Source: Devosia sp. (GTDB lineage Bacteria > Pseudomonadota > Alphaproteobacteria > Rhizobiales > Devosiaceae). From it: a DNA stretch of 64,000 nucleotides. Positions 32,753 through 40,007 of this stretch are shown in pieces. The notes under the pieces are model-generated. The model searched no databases, was not told where the DNA came from, and saw only the letters and a list, made by a program, of their open reading frames with translations. The number at the start of each line of letters is the position of its first letter. Positions within the stretch are counted from its first letter, which is position 1. A program made the translations under genes and the position numbers. The DNA lies in assembly GCF_017744655.1 (NCBI RefSeq), contig NZ_JAGIAW010000010.1:62001-126000 (forward strand), given 5' to 3'.

Positions 32753-33940
32753 TCACGGGAGGCCGCGTGCCGCGCTGCCTCCCGTGAACACGCGCTCACG
32801 AGCATGCTCGAGTGCGAGTTCTACGGCGCCCGCCCGCACGGCATTGCTGCTCACGGCGGTGGGAACAATTTGTGGAATGGCGATCGGCAGGCGCTTCAGC
32901 ACGCCGATGACGCTGTCGCACAGCGCCCGCCCCCCGGCCCGGCCGACATCGCCGCCGAGCACGACCATTTCAGGATCGAGAATACCGATAGCGCCGGTAA
33001 GCGCCGCTGCGACCCGATAGCCAAGCTCGGCAAAGAAGGCCTCTTGCCCGTCGCGCGCCGCCTGGGCGATGGCATCGATGCTGTCGCTGCCGGCAAGACC
33101 GTATTTGGCAACGAGCGCGTCGATGGCCGAGACGTTGAGCAGGTCTTCGACGAGCGCCATGCGGACGTCTTCGCCAGGCTGGGCAAAACGATCGGGCACC
33201 ATGGCGCCGCCCAATTCACCGGCCGTGCCGGTCGAGCCATGGATCAGGCGGCCGCCGATGACGGCGCCGGCGCCGACGCCATCGCCAACCCAGAGCAGGA
33301 TGAAAGACTGGATGGAGGTGGCGGCGCCAAAAGTCATTTCTTCGATGGCGACGAGATTGACGTCGTTCTCGATCAGCACATGGCGATGGCCGAGCACTTC
33401 CTGCAGCGCGTCGGGGATGTGGTAGCCTTCCCAATTGGGAATCTGCTGGCCCTTGCGCAGGTTGCCCGCCGTCATATCGACAATGCCGGGGAGGCCGACG
33501 ACGAGCTGGTCGATCTGCTTGATCTCGATGCCGGCTTCCTTGGTCACCGCTTGCAGGACTGCGGTGAGGCGCTCGTGAGCGTCGTAGCGTTCGCCGGGCT
33601 GCCCCTCGTGCCTGAAGGTGCCGATGATATTGCCGGCGATGTCGGCGATTGCCGCGTCTATTCCGTGCGTTCCGACATCGATGCCCGCGACGAAGGAGGC
33701 GGCGGGGTCAAGACCCCACAGACCTGCCTTGGGGCCATAGGTGCCGGCCTTTTCGCCGTCGCGGCGAATGAGGTTCACCGCTTCGAGCCGGCGCAGCAGA
33801 TCGGACATGGCGGGCTTGGAAAGGCCGGTAAAGGCCTCGAGTTCCATGCGCGTTAGGGCACCCTCGCTGAGGAGGCGCTGCAGCACCGCCTTTTCATTGA
33901 GATTGCGAAGCAGCCTGGGACTGCCGGAGAGAACTTCCAT
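32753..33940 (-). CDS. ROK family transcriptional regulator
   Basis: 395 residues. The N-terminal winged helix (about 10-70, with LLSEGALTRMELEAFTGLSKPAMSDLLRRLE) is followed by a ROK sugar-kinase-like domain with the phosphate loop AGIDVGTHGIDAAI and LLWVGDGVGAGAVIGG. The usual zinc motif CxCGxxGCxE that follows GTAGELGG is missing, so ligand sensing may differ from NagC or Mlc. It lies directly upstream of the transporter genes on the same strand and divergently to the M24 gene, so it is the likely local regulator of both arms. ATGs at 33946 and 33940 are two codons apart; the second was chosen arbitrarily. Confidence 0.85.
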   Translation of the reverse strand: MEVLSGSPRLLRNLNEKAVLQRLLSEGALTRMELEAFTGLSKPAMSDLLRRLEAVNLIRRDGEKAGTYGPKAGLWGLDPAASFVAGIDVGTHGIDAAIADIAGNIIGTFRHEGQPGERYDAHERLTAVLQAVTKEAGIEIKQIDQLVVGLPGIVDMTAGNLRKGQQIPNWEGYHIPDALQEVLGHRHVLIENDVNLVAIEEMTFGAATSIQSFILLWVGDGVGAGAVIGGRLIHGSTGTAGELGGAMVPDRFAQPGEDVRMALVEDLLNVSAIDALVAKYGLAGSDSIDAIAQAARDGQEAFFAELGYRVAAALTGAIGILDPEMVVLGGDVGRAGGRALCDSVIGVLKRLPIAIPQIVPTAVSSNAVRAGAVELALEHARERVFTGGSAARGLP

Positions 33941-33957
33941 CACCACTTGACCGTCTG

Positions 33958-33982
33958 GTAACTTTCCTTACAGTGATTAAGG
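33958..33982. promoter_or_regulatory. Inverted repeats, candidate operator of the ROK regulator
   Basis: Two overlapping inverted repeats lie in the divergent 83-bp spacer: CCTTA-N7-TAAGG at 33966-33982, and GTAA-N6-TTAC starting at 33958. The repeats are AT-rich compared with the surroundings and sit between the divergent start codons, where an autoregulated operator is expected. The consensus sequence of the regulator is unknown to me. Confidence 0.45.
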
Positions 33983-34023
33983 TCTCATCTGAAACCGCTT
34001 GTCAAGAGACTGTCACAGGGTCG

Positions 34024-35226
34024 ATGCCACCGATGAACACCAGAGCCCCCTCGCCTTTCGACGGCGCCTATCACGCACAAAGAATTCAACAGGGCCGAAG
34101 CCTGATGGAGCAGAAGGGGCTAGAGGCGATTCTGCTTTTTTCGGCGCCGCGCGGCCTTGCGGCAGGAACGCGGACGAGCGGAAATCTGGGCTGGTTTGCC
34201 GGGTTCAGCCCGATCTGGGCGCCGTCATTACTGGTGCTCACGGCAGACCGGGCAACGATCATTGCGCCAGGAAAGAACGAGGTTCGGCTTTTCTCGACGC
34301 GCGTCGGAGCGGCGTTTGACGTTGTAGGCGCGGGACCGGACGGGATCATGGCGACCGCATTGGAATTGCTCGGGAAGTGCCAATGGGTTGGTACGGCGGG
34401 AACCGACGAATTGCCGCCCCGCTTTGTTGCCCAGCTTGCGGCCGCCCTGCCCCAAGCCGTCGCCCTGGATGCCGAATTGCAGGCGCTGCGATTGACGCGG
34501 GCGCCGATCGAAACCGAATTGCACCGTCGGGCCAGCGCCATTTCCGATGCCATGATCGAACGCGCCTTTGCCTATGCGGCGGAGCCCGGCGCGACGCCGG
34601 CGGGCCTGATGGCGGAAGTCGAGCATGAGGGGCGCCGGCATGGTGCCGATGTCTCGCGGCTCTGGCTTTCCACTGGCCCCAAGCCGCCGGTGACCTATTT
34701 TGAAATGTTCGAATTGCCCGAAACGCTGGAACGCGGCGATCGGGTGCAGCTGGGTACCATGGTTTCCTATGAGGGCTATTTTGCCCAGGGGTTGCGTATC
34801 GGCAGTATCGGACCGGCGGACCCGGCGCTGGCTGACGCAATCGCGCGGATCGAAGCAATCCAGGACGATGCTCTGGCGCTGATGCGGCCCGGGCGGCCGG
34901 CGCATGAAATGGGCGATCTCATCGAAAGCCGGATCGACGCCATCTGCCCCTATACGCGCGAGAGCGATCCCTTCCGCTTCCAATCCTGCCATGGTCTGGG
35001 GCTCGATTATTCCGAGCCCGGCCTTGCTGCCGCGCTCGCGCCGCAGCGCGACCGGAGCCGCGATGACCATGGTCCGGTGCTTCAACCGGGCATGGTGTTT
35101 GAAATCCACCCCAATTTTTCGCTGCCCGAACTCGGTCATGTCTGCGCCGGGGATGTGGCTCTCGTCACCGAAACCGGGGCCGAATGGCTCACCCGGTTTC
35201 CGCGCGGCGTCTTTCCGATCACCTGA
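34024..35226 (+). CDS. M24 (aminopeptidase P/creatinase-like) protein with degenerate metal site
   Basis: 400 residues with a creatinase N-terminal domain (about 20-150) and a pita-bread M24 domain (about 165-395). The conserved metal-ligand positions are not canonical. The first Asp position is Gly (GDRVQLGTMVSYEGY) and the second is Gln (FAQGLR). The first Glu position reads EIHP instead of IEP and the last Glu position is Gly (AGDVALVTETG). The His of CHGLGL is kept. It therefore resembles creatinase and other metal-free family members more than a peptidase. It is the first gene of the divergent arm, probably controlled by the ROK regulator. ATG 34024 and 34033 are both possible. Confidence 0.8.
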   Translation: MPPMNTRAPSPFDGAYHAQRIQQGRSLMEQKGLEAILLFSAPRGLAAGTRTSGNLGWFAGFSPIWAPSLLVLTADRATIIAPGKNEVRLFSTRVGAAFDVVGAGPDGIMATALELLGKCQWVGTAGTDELPPRFVAQLAAALPQAVALDAELQALRLTRAPIETELHRRASAISDAMIERAFAYAAEPGATPAGLMAEVEHEGRRHGADVSRLWLSTGPKPPVTYFEMFELPETLERGDRVQLGTMVSYEGYFAQGLRIGSIGPADPALADAIARIEAIQDDALALMRPGRPAHEMGDLIESRIDAICPYTRESDPFRFQSCHGLGLDYSEPGLAAALAPQRDRSRDDHGPVLQPGMVFEIHPNFSLPELGHVCAGDVALVTETGAEWLTRFPRGVFPIT

Positions 35227-35236
35227 AGGAGTTGTC

Positions 35237-36178
35237 ATGTACGCATTGATGCGCGGCAGCATTCCCAATGCCGGCAATGAGCCGTTCGAGGTTCTCAAAA
35301 AGGCCGCGGCTTTGGGGGCTTCGGAGGTCACCTTCTACAGCCTTTTCGAACTGAGCCCTACGCTGGACAAGGGCGCTTTGGGCGAGCTCAAGGCCGAGGC
35401 CGACCGCCTTGGTATCGCTATTGGCGCGAGCCTTGATTGGCTCAATCCGCTCCGCCTCGACCGTCACGGGCGGGAACTGGAGCTTGGCCAGGGGGAATTG
35501 TTGGGCGGCGTGGCAAGACTGCTCGAAACCGGAGCCAGCCTCGGCATGACCGACATGTTTTTTACCATCGGGACGCTGGAGGACCGGGCGGGCAATTGGG
35601 CGGCGCAACTCGATGCCGTTGGTGCGCTGCTCGCAAGCCTTCGGCCCAATCTTGCCGATCTCGGCATGCGGGCACTGGTCAAGACGCATGAGGAAATCAC
35701 CTCTTATGAGTGCCTGGCTCTGATCGAGCGCGTCGGGGCCGACAGGCTCGGGGTGTCGTACGATCCGGTGAACATGCTGGTGCGGATCGAAGACCCAATC
35801 GCGGCAGCAAAACGTCTCGCGCCGCATATTGCCCAAGTGCATGTGGACGATGCGATATTGCGGCCGGAAGAGCCGGAATCCATTCGCCGCCATCTCGTGC
35901 CGGCGGGCGAAGGCATCATCGACTGGGGCGCGATTTTCGCGCTTGTGCCCGAAGCCAAGCGACTGATCGAACTGCACAATGGGCAATTCGCCATGCCTGT
36001 CTTCAACACCGACTGGCTCAAATCGCAGCCCTATATCGACCTCGGCGAATATGCGGGGCTTGTCGGCAAAGCAGTTGGCAAGCGCGAACCGGAGGTTGCG
36101 GACCAAGGCAAAAACGGAGATCGTCTCGCAGCAGCGATAGGGATTTGCGTGGCGGCAACGGCGCGCCCCAAGCAGTGA
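35237..36178 (+). CDS. Sugar phosphate isomerase/epimerase family TIM-barrel protein (second copy)
   Basis: 313 residues of the xylose isomerase-like barrel. Metal-site phrases: ALVKTHEEIT (Glu), GVSYDPVNMLVRIEDP (Asp), AQVHVDDA (His) and RLIELHNGQ (Glu). An AAGGAG ribosome site lies 5 nt before the ATG, 10 bp after the M24 gene stop. The last 30 residues (after VGKAVGKREP) look like an unrelated extension. It resembles the protein at 26335 in order of motifs, so the locus has two members acting on the same type of compound. Specific substrate unknown. Confidence 0.78.
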   Translation: MYALMRGSIPNAGNEPFEVLKKAAALGASEVTFYSLFELSPTLDKGALGELKAEADRLGIAIGASLDWLNPLRLDRHGRELELGQGELLGGVARLLETGASLGMTDMFFTIGTLEDRAGNWAAQLDAVGALLASLRPNLADLGMRALVKTHEEITSYECLALIERVGADRLGVSYDPVNMLVRIEDPIAAAKRLAPHIAQVHVDDAILRPEEPESIRRHLVPAGEGIIDWGAIFALVPEAKRLIELHNGQFAMPVFNTDWLKSQPYIDLGEYAGLVGKAVGKREPEVADQGKNGDRLAAAIGICVAATARPKQ

Positions 36179-36195
36179 ACCAATAGGGATTTTTG

Positions 36196-36789
36196 ATGTC
36201 GCCACAGATACGCCAGGCACGCCCGGAAGACAGGGACGCCCTCTTTTCGATCTGTCTGCTTACGGCGGATGGTGGGGCCGATGCTTCAGCTCTCTATTCG
36301 GACCCCGACTATCCGGGACTGGTGTGGTCGGTGCCCTATCTCGATTTCGCCCCCGACCATGCCTTTGTGCTGGAGGATGACGGCGCCGTCATCGGCTATG
36401 TGGTCGGAACGACGGACACACAGGCTTTTGAACAGCGACTCGACGCCGAGTGGTGGCCCATGCTGGCGGAGAAATATGCCGGACGCGAGGCGGCCACCAA
36501 GCAGGACAAGAATGTTCTCGACCGCATTCGCCAGCCCAAACATGGCAATGCCTCGCTCTCGGATCGCTATCCCGCGCATCTCCACATCAACCTTTTGCCG
36601 CCGGCCCAATCGGGCGGCTGGGGCCGCAAGATGATCGAAGCAGAACTCGATTCACTGCGGAAGGCCGGCGCCAAGGCGATGCATCTCGGGCTCAGCCTGA
36701 CCAATGATCGCGCCTATGGCTTTTACAAGCATATCGGGCTCAGCGAGATTGGCCGCGACGAGGCTATCTGGATGGGGATTACGCTCTAG
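36196..36789 (+). CDS. GNAT family N-acetyltransferase
   Basis: 197 residues with the GNAT fold of the kind attached to bacterial O-GlcNAcase-like proteins. The acetyl-CoA-binding loop is unusual (QSGGWGRKMIEAELDSL), with the conserved Q/R-x-x-G-x-G/A idea kept as SGGWGRK. The C-terminus has LGLSLTNDRAYGFYKHIGL, a standard GNAT end. AGGG precedes the ATG at 36196; a TTG at 36193 is not needed. It ends the divergent arm of the locus with the PIG-L deacetylase on the other arm, so the two would remove and add acyl groups. That pairing is inference. Confidence 0.8.
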   Translation: MSPQIRQARPEDRDALFSICLLTADGGADASALYSDPDYPGLVWSVPYLDFAPDHAFVLEDDGAVIGYVVGTTDTQAFEQRLDAEWWPMLAEKYAGREAATKQDKNVLDRIRQPKHGNASLSDRYPAHLHINLLPPAQSGGWGRKMIEAELDSLRKAGAKAMHLGLSLTNDRAYGFYKHIGLSEIGRDEAIWMGITL

Positions 36790-36983
36790 CGTCTCGGCGC
36801 CGTCGAAGCTGATCAGCGGGTTGTTATCGAGATAGTCCACGGCCGAGCGCGTTCGCCTATCCCCTGCACATCGCCAAGCCGCCGCAGGCCGAGAGCACAT
36901 TGCTGACAGTGGGAGTCGCCCCGAGAGCGTCACCGCGGCAGGTTCCGGCAGGCGCCAGAGTGTTGCGTCTCGTCGTATCGCGA
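36790..36983. other. Noncoding spacer with possible gene remnant
   Basis: A 194-bp gap between convergent genes. On the minus strand, about 36790-36845, one frame reads VDYLDNNPLISFDGAE, which looks like protein, but it has no ribosome site or sensible start and runs into the end of the acetyltransferase gene. It could be a decayed gene end. I could not recognise the parent, and no palindromic repeat family member was seen here. Confidence 0.3.
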
Positions 36984-37421
36984 TCAGCGCAGTTCCTGCG
37001 CGAGTCCGATAAGGAGGCCTTCAGGTCCGCGGATGTAGCAAAGCCTATAGACGCCCTCATAGTCGACAACTTCGCCCGCGAGTTCAGCGCCGCGCTTGAA
37101 CAGTCTGGTGAGGGTTTCGTCGAGATCGTCCACCGCGAACATGACGCGGAGATAGCCCAGGGCATTGACCGGTGCCTTGCGGTGATCGGCAATGACCTCT
37201 GGCCTCAGGAAACGCGAGAGTTCGAGCCGGCTGTGGCCGTCGGGCGTGCGCATCATGGCGATCTCGACATGCTGGTCGCCCAGCCCCGTGACCCGTCCGG
37301 CCCATTCGCCTTCGATCGTGGCGCGGCCCTCGAGCTCAAGGCCGAGTTCGAGAAAGAAATCGATCGCCCCGCCGAGATCAGCGACGACGATACCGACATT
37401 GTCCATGCGTTTGAGTGCCAT
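36984..37421 (-). CDS. VOC family (glyoxalase fold) protein
   Basis: 145 residues, two beta-alpha-beta-beta-beta modules. The first begins MDNVGIVVADLGGAIDFF, with a likely metal-ligand Glu in DQHVEIAM; the second begins YLRVMFAVDDLDETLTRL and closes with RGPEGLLIGLAQEL, where the Glu is a possible second ligand. The substrate is not evident; glyoxalase, dioxygenase and resistance proteins share the fold. It stands alone, transcribed away from the TonB receptor gene and converging on the acetyltransferase gene. Confidence 0.8.
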   Translation of the reverse strand: MALKRMDNVGIVVADLGGAIDFFLELGLELEGRATIEGEWAGRVTGLGDQHVEIAMMRTPDGHSRLELSRFLRPEVIADHRKAPVNALGYLRVMFAVDDLDETLTRLFKRGAELAGEVVDYEGVYRLCYIRGPEGLLIGLAQELR

Positions 37422-37520
37422 AAAACCAGCCTACAAAGTGTCGCCCGCGCCGTAAACTCACAAAGCCGGCGACCGGAGGCAAGACGCGCCGCCTCCCCGG
37501 ATCAAATTGCATATATTTGT

Positions 37521-37535
37521 TGACTCTATAATTCA
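37521..37535 (+). promoter_or_regulatory. Candidate RirA iron-responsive (IRO-type) box
   Basis: TGACTCTATAATTCA fits the TGA-N9-TCA pattern described for RirA operators in rhizobia. It overlaps a TTGACT that could be a -35 element, and lies 88 bp upstream of the TonB receptor start in an AT-rich part of a GC-rich region. Both location and pattern match an iron-repressed promoter, but the pattern is short and may be chance. Confidence 0.5.
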
Positions 37536-37622
37536 TATTAAATAGGGCTGCATTCGCGTAGCCAGCCGCCAGTCATCGCCAGCTCAGCCAGCCTCGCCTT
37601 TTCCTTATTCTCGGGGGCACCG

Positions 37623-39956
37623 ATGAGCCGATCATTTCGGCCGGCAGAGCACAAGCGTGCTCGCCCGGCTATAACTGCGCACGCCTTGCTTTTGGCCACC
37701 GCACTTGTCTCTAGCCTGGCAACTGCAGGCGGTGCGCTGGCCCAGACCAGCGCGGCAGACCTTTCCAACACCCAGATTACGCTCCTCGAGCGGCTGGTCA
37801 TTTCGGCGACACGCCAGAGCAAACGCCTGCTCGAAGTGCCGCAGACCATCACCGTGGTCACCCAGAACGATCTCGAAAATCGTGTCGTGCGCGATATGCA
37901 GGACCTCGTGCGTTATGAGCCGGGTGTGTCCGTCGATCGCCAAACCTCGATCACCAATCCCTGGGGCCAGCTCAACAGCTTTTCCATCCGCGGCATGGGT
38001 GGAAATCGCGTGCTGATGATGGTGGATGGCTCGCGCATCCAGGAACGCATCACAGACGGCAGCCGCGACTTTGTCGACACCTGGAACCTGCAGGCGGTCG
38101 AACTCGTGCGTGGCCCGAACTCGGTGCTGTGGGGCGCCGATGCGCTCGGCGGCACGGTCGCCATGCGCACCCGCGATCCCGCGGACCTGCTCGAAGGCCA
38201 GGACAAGAACTGGGCGCTGGAAGTGCGCACGGCCTTTGACAGCTACGACAATTCCTGGCGCAAGCAGGTTACCGGTGCCTATGATTTTGGCGCCGTGCAG
38301 GTGCTCGGCAGCTTTGGGCATATTTCATCCCAGGAGGCCAAGCTCACCAAGGGCGATCCCAATGGTGGTATCTGGAACAGTTGCACGCGTCCGGCCTATA
38401 TCCGCTGCAACGAGCTCTTCCCGGCTGACACCAATGCGTACAACGCGCTGGTCAAGGTCGTTGTGACGCCGAATGACGATCACAAGATCACGCTGACGGG
38501 CGAGTATTTTGATCGCAATACGGTCATCCAGCAGATCTGGGATTCGAGTTCCACGCAGGGTGCGCCGACGACTACGGCGTATAATAGCACCGGTTACCCC
38601 CGTGAGCTGGACATGGAACGCTACCGTCTGGCCATCGAGCACGATTGGCAGGTCGGGACTGAGTGGCTCGACAGCGTCAAGTGGAACCTCAGCTACTCGC
38701 CGCAGCGGCGCATCACGAACAGCACGTCCTATCGCACCTACTCAAACCGCAAGCAGACCGTTTACCAGCTGCGTGACTATGGCGAGAACTTCCTTGAAGC
38801 CGACCTGCAACTGGTCTCCTCCTTTGCGGCAGGTCCGACGTTCCACACCCTGACCTACGGGTTTGACGGCGACTACACACAGACCAATTATGAGGGCCGC
38901 AACGAGACGTGGAGCTCGCTGACCAACAGCACGACTTACGCTTACAATCAGGGCTTCTCGTTCCCGAAAACGCAGACGGTTCGCGCCGACTTCTACATTC
39001 AGGACGAGATCAAATTGCTGGATGATCGCCTGACCATCACGCCGGGTCTGCGCTGGGCCAACTATCGCATCACGCCCGACGGCACGTATACAGGTCTCAC
39101 GGGTTACACGCCCCAGGCGGTCAGCAGCTCGGAGCTGATCAAGAAGCTGTCGCTGCAGTACCAGTTGACCGATGCCTTCTCGGTCTATGCCGCTTATGGC
39201 GAAGGCTTCAAGATGCCCAACGCGCAGCAACTGTTCCAGTCGAGCTCGGGTATCGGCAACTTTGGCCTTGTCAATCTGGTGCCCAATCCGAACCTGAAGC
39301 CGGAATCGGTCAAGAACTATGAAGTCGGCCTGCGCGGCGAGTTCGAACAGGGCTGGTTCTCGGTGTCGGGCTTCTATTCGAAGTACTCCAACTTCATCCG
39401 CGGCCTGCAGGTCGCCCCGGGTGCCGTCCTCCTGCCCTCCGGCGACTGGTCGATGTACTGGTCCGACAACGTGGAAGCCGTCGATCTCTACGGCATCGAA
39501 GTCGGTGCAGAGTACGAGTTCTACGAGAACATCTTCGCCTCGGCCAACCTGACCTGGCAGCGCGGCACGCAGCAGGTTAGTTCCGGTGCAGCGACCACGC
39601 CATTCGATGGCGCCGTCCCGCTGACCGCCGTTCTCGGCCTACGCTACGAGATGCCGGAACACGGGCTCGAGTTCGAACTGCTGACCACGCTGGCGGCCGG
39701 CCCGACCGAGCGCGCGTCGGCCACGGCCTTCAAGCCCGATGGCTATGCCCTTCTCGACGGCTACGTCACCTGGAAGCCGACTGAAAATGTGGAGGTCAAT
39801 TTTGGTGTCCAGAATATTTTCGACACCCGCTACTTCCCGAACACCTTGACAGGCTACGCCACGACCGCTCCGGCCAATGTCGCGGCCCAGAATCCGCTCG
39901 AAGGCCAGGTTGGTCCCGGACGGACGTTCAAGGTCGGCACCACGGTGCGCTTCTAA
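37623..39956 (+). CDS. TonB-dependent receptor, haem/haemoglobin/siderophore type
   Basis: 777-residue outer-membrane receptor. The signal peptide ends after GGALAQ (about 41), the TonB box candidate is ITLLERLVISATR (about 52-64), the plug domain covers about 65-190 (RYEPGVSV, FSIRGMGGNRVLMMVDG, RGPNSVLWGADALGG), and the rest is a 22-strand barrel ending in VGTTVRF. The plug is close to the haemoglobin/transferrin/lactoferrin receptor class. The barrel has the NPNLKPE phrase of that class, but FRAP is replaced by FKMPN and no histidine lies between them, so the classical haem-ligating residue is not present. It is the first gene of a five-gene operon behind a RirA-like site. Confidence 0.88.
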   Translation: MSRSFRPAEHKRARPAITAHALLLATALVSSLATAGGALAQTSAADLSNTQITLLERLVISATRQSKRLLEVPQTITVVTQNDLENRVVRDMQDLVRYEPGVSVDRQTSITNPWGQLNSFSIRGMGGNRVLMMVDGSRIQERITDGSRDFVDTWNLQAVELVRGPNSVLWGADALGGTVAMRTRDPADLLEGQDKNWALEVRTAFDSYDNSWRKQVTGAYDFGAVQVLGSFGHISSQEAKLTKGDPNGGIWNSCTRPAYIRCNELFPADTNAYNALVKVVVTPNDDHKITLTGEYFDRNTVIQQIWDSSSTQGAPTTTAYNSTGYPRELDMERYRLAIEHDWQVGTEWLDSVKWNLSYSPQRRITNSTSYRTYSNRKQTVYQLRDYGENFLEADLQLVSSFAAGPTFHTLTYGFDGDYTQTNYEGRNETWSSLTNSTTYAYNQGFSFPKTQTVRADFYIQDEIKLLDDRLTITPGLRWANYRITPDGTYTGLTGYTPQAVSSSELIKKLSLQYQLTDAFSVYAAYGEGFKMPNAQQLFQSSSGIGNFGLVNLVPNPNLKPESVKNYEVGLRGEFEQGWFSVSGFYSKYSNFIRGLQVAPGAVLLPSGDWSMYWSDNVEAVDLYGIEVGAEYEFYENIFASANLTWQRGTQQVSSGAATTPFDGAVPLTAVLGLRYEMPEHGLEFELLTTLAAGPTERASATAFKPDGYALLDGYVTWKPTENVEVNFGVQNIFDTRYFPNTLTGYATTAPANVAAQNPLEGQVGPGRTFKVGTTVRF

Positions 39957-39967
39957 GGCACTCGAAA

Positions 39968-39987
39968 GGGACGCCCAAGGGCGTCCC
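39968..39987 (+). other. Intercistronic hairpin after the TonB receptor gene
   Basis: GGGACGCCC-AA-GGGCGTCCC, a perfect 9-bp inverted repeat with a two-base spacer (a real loop would use a few stem bases). There is no T-run, so it is more likely an mRNA stability or partial attenuation element that keeps receptor expression higher than that of the downstream ABC transporter gene. Confidence 0.45.
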
Positions 39988-40007
39988 ACCTTCTCTCGGA
40001 GCAGACG

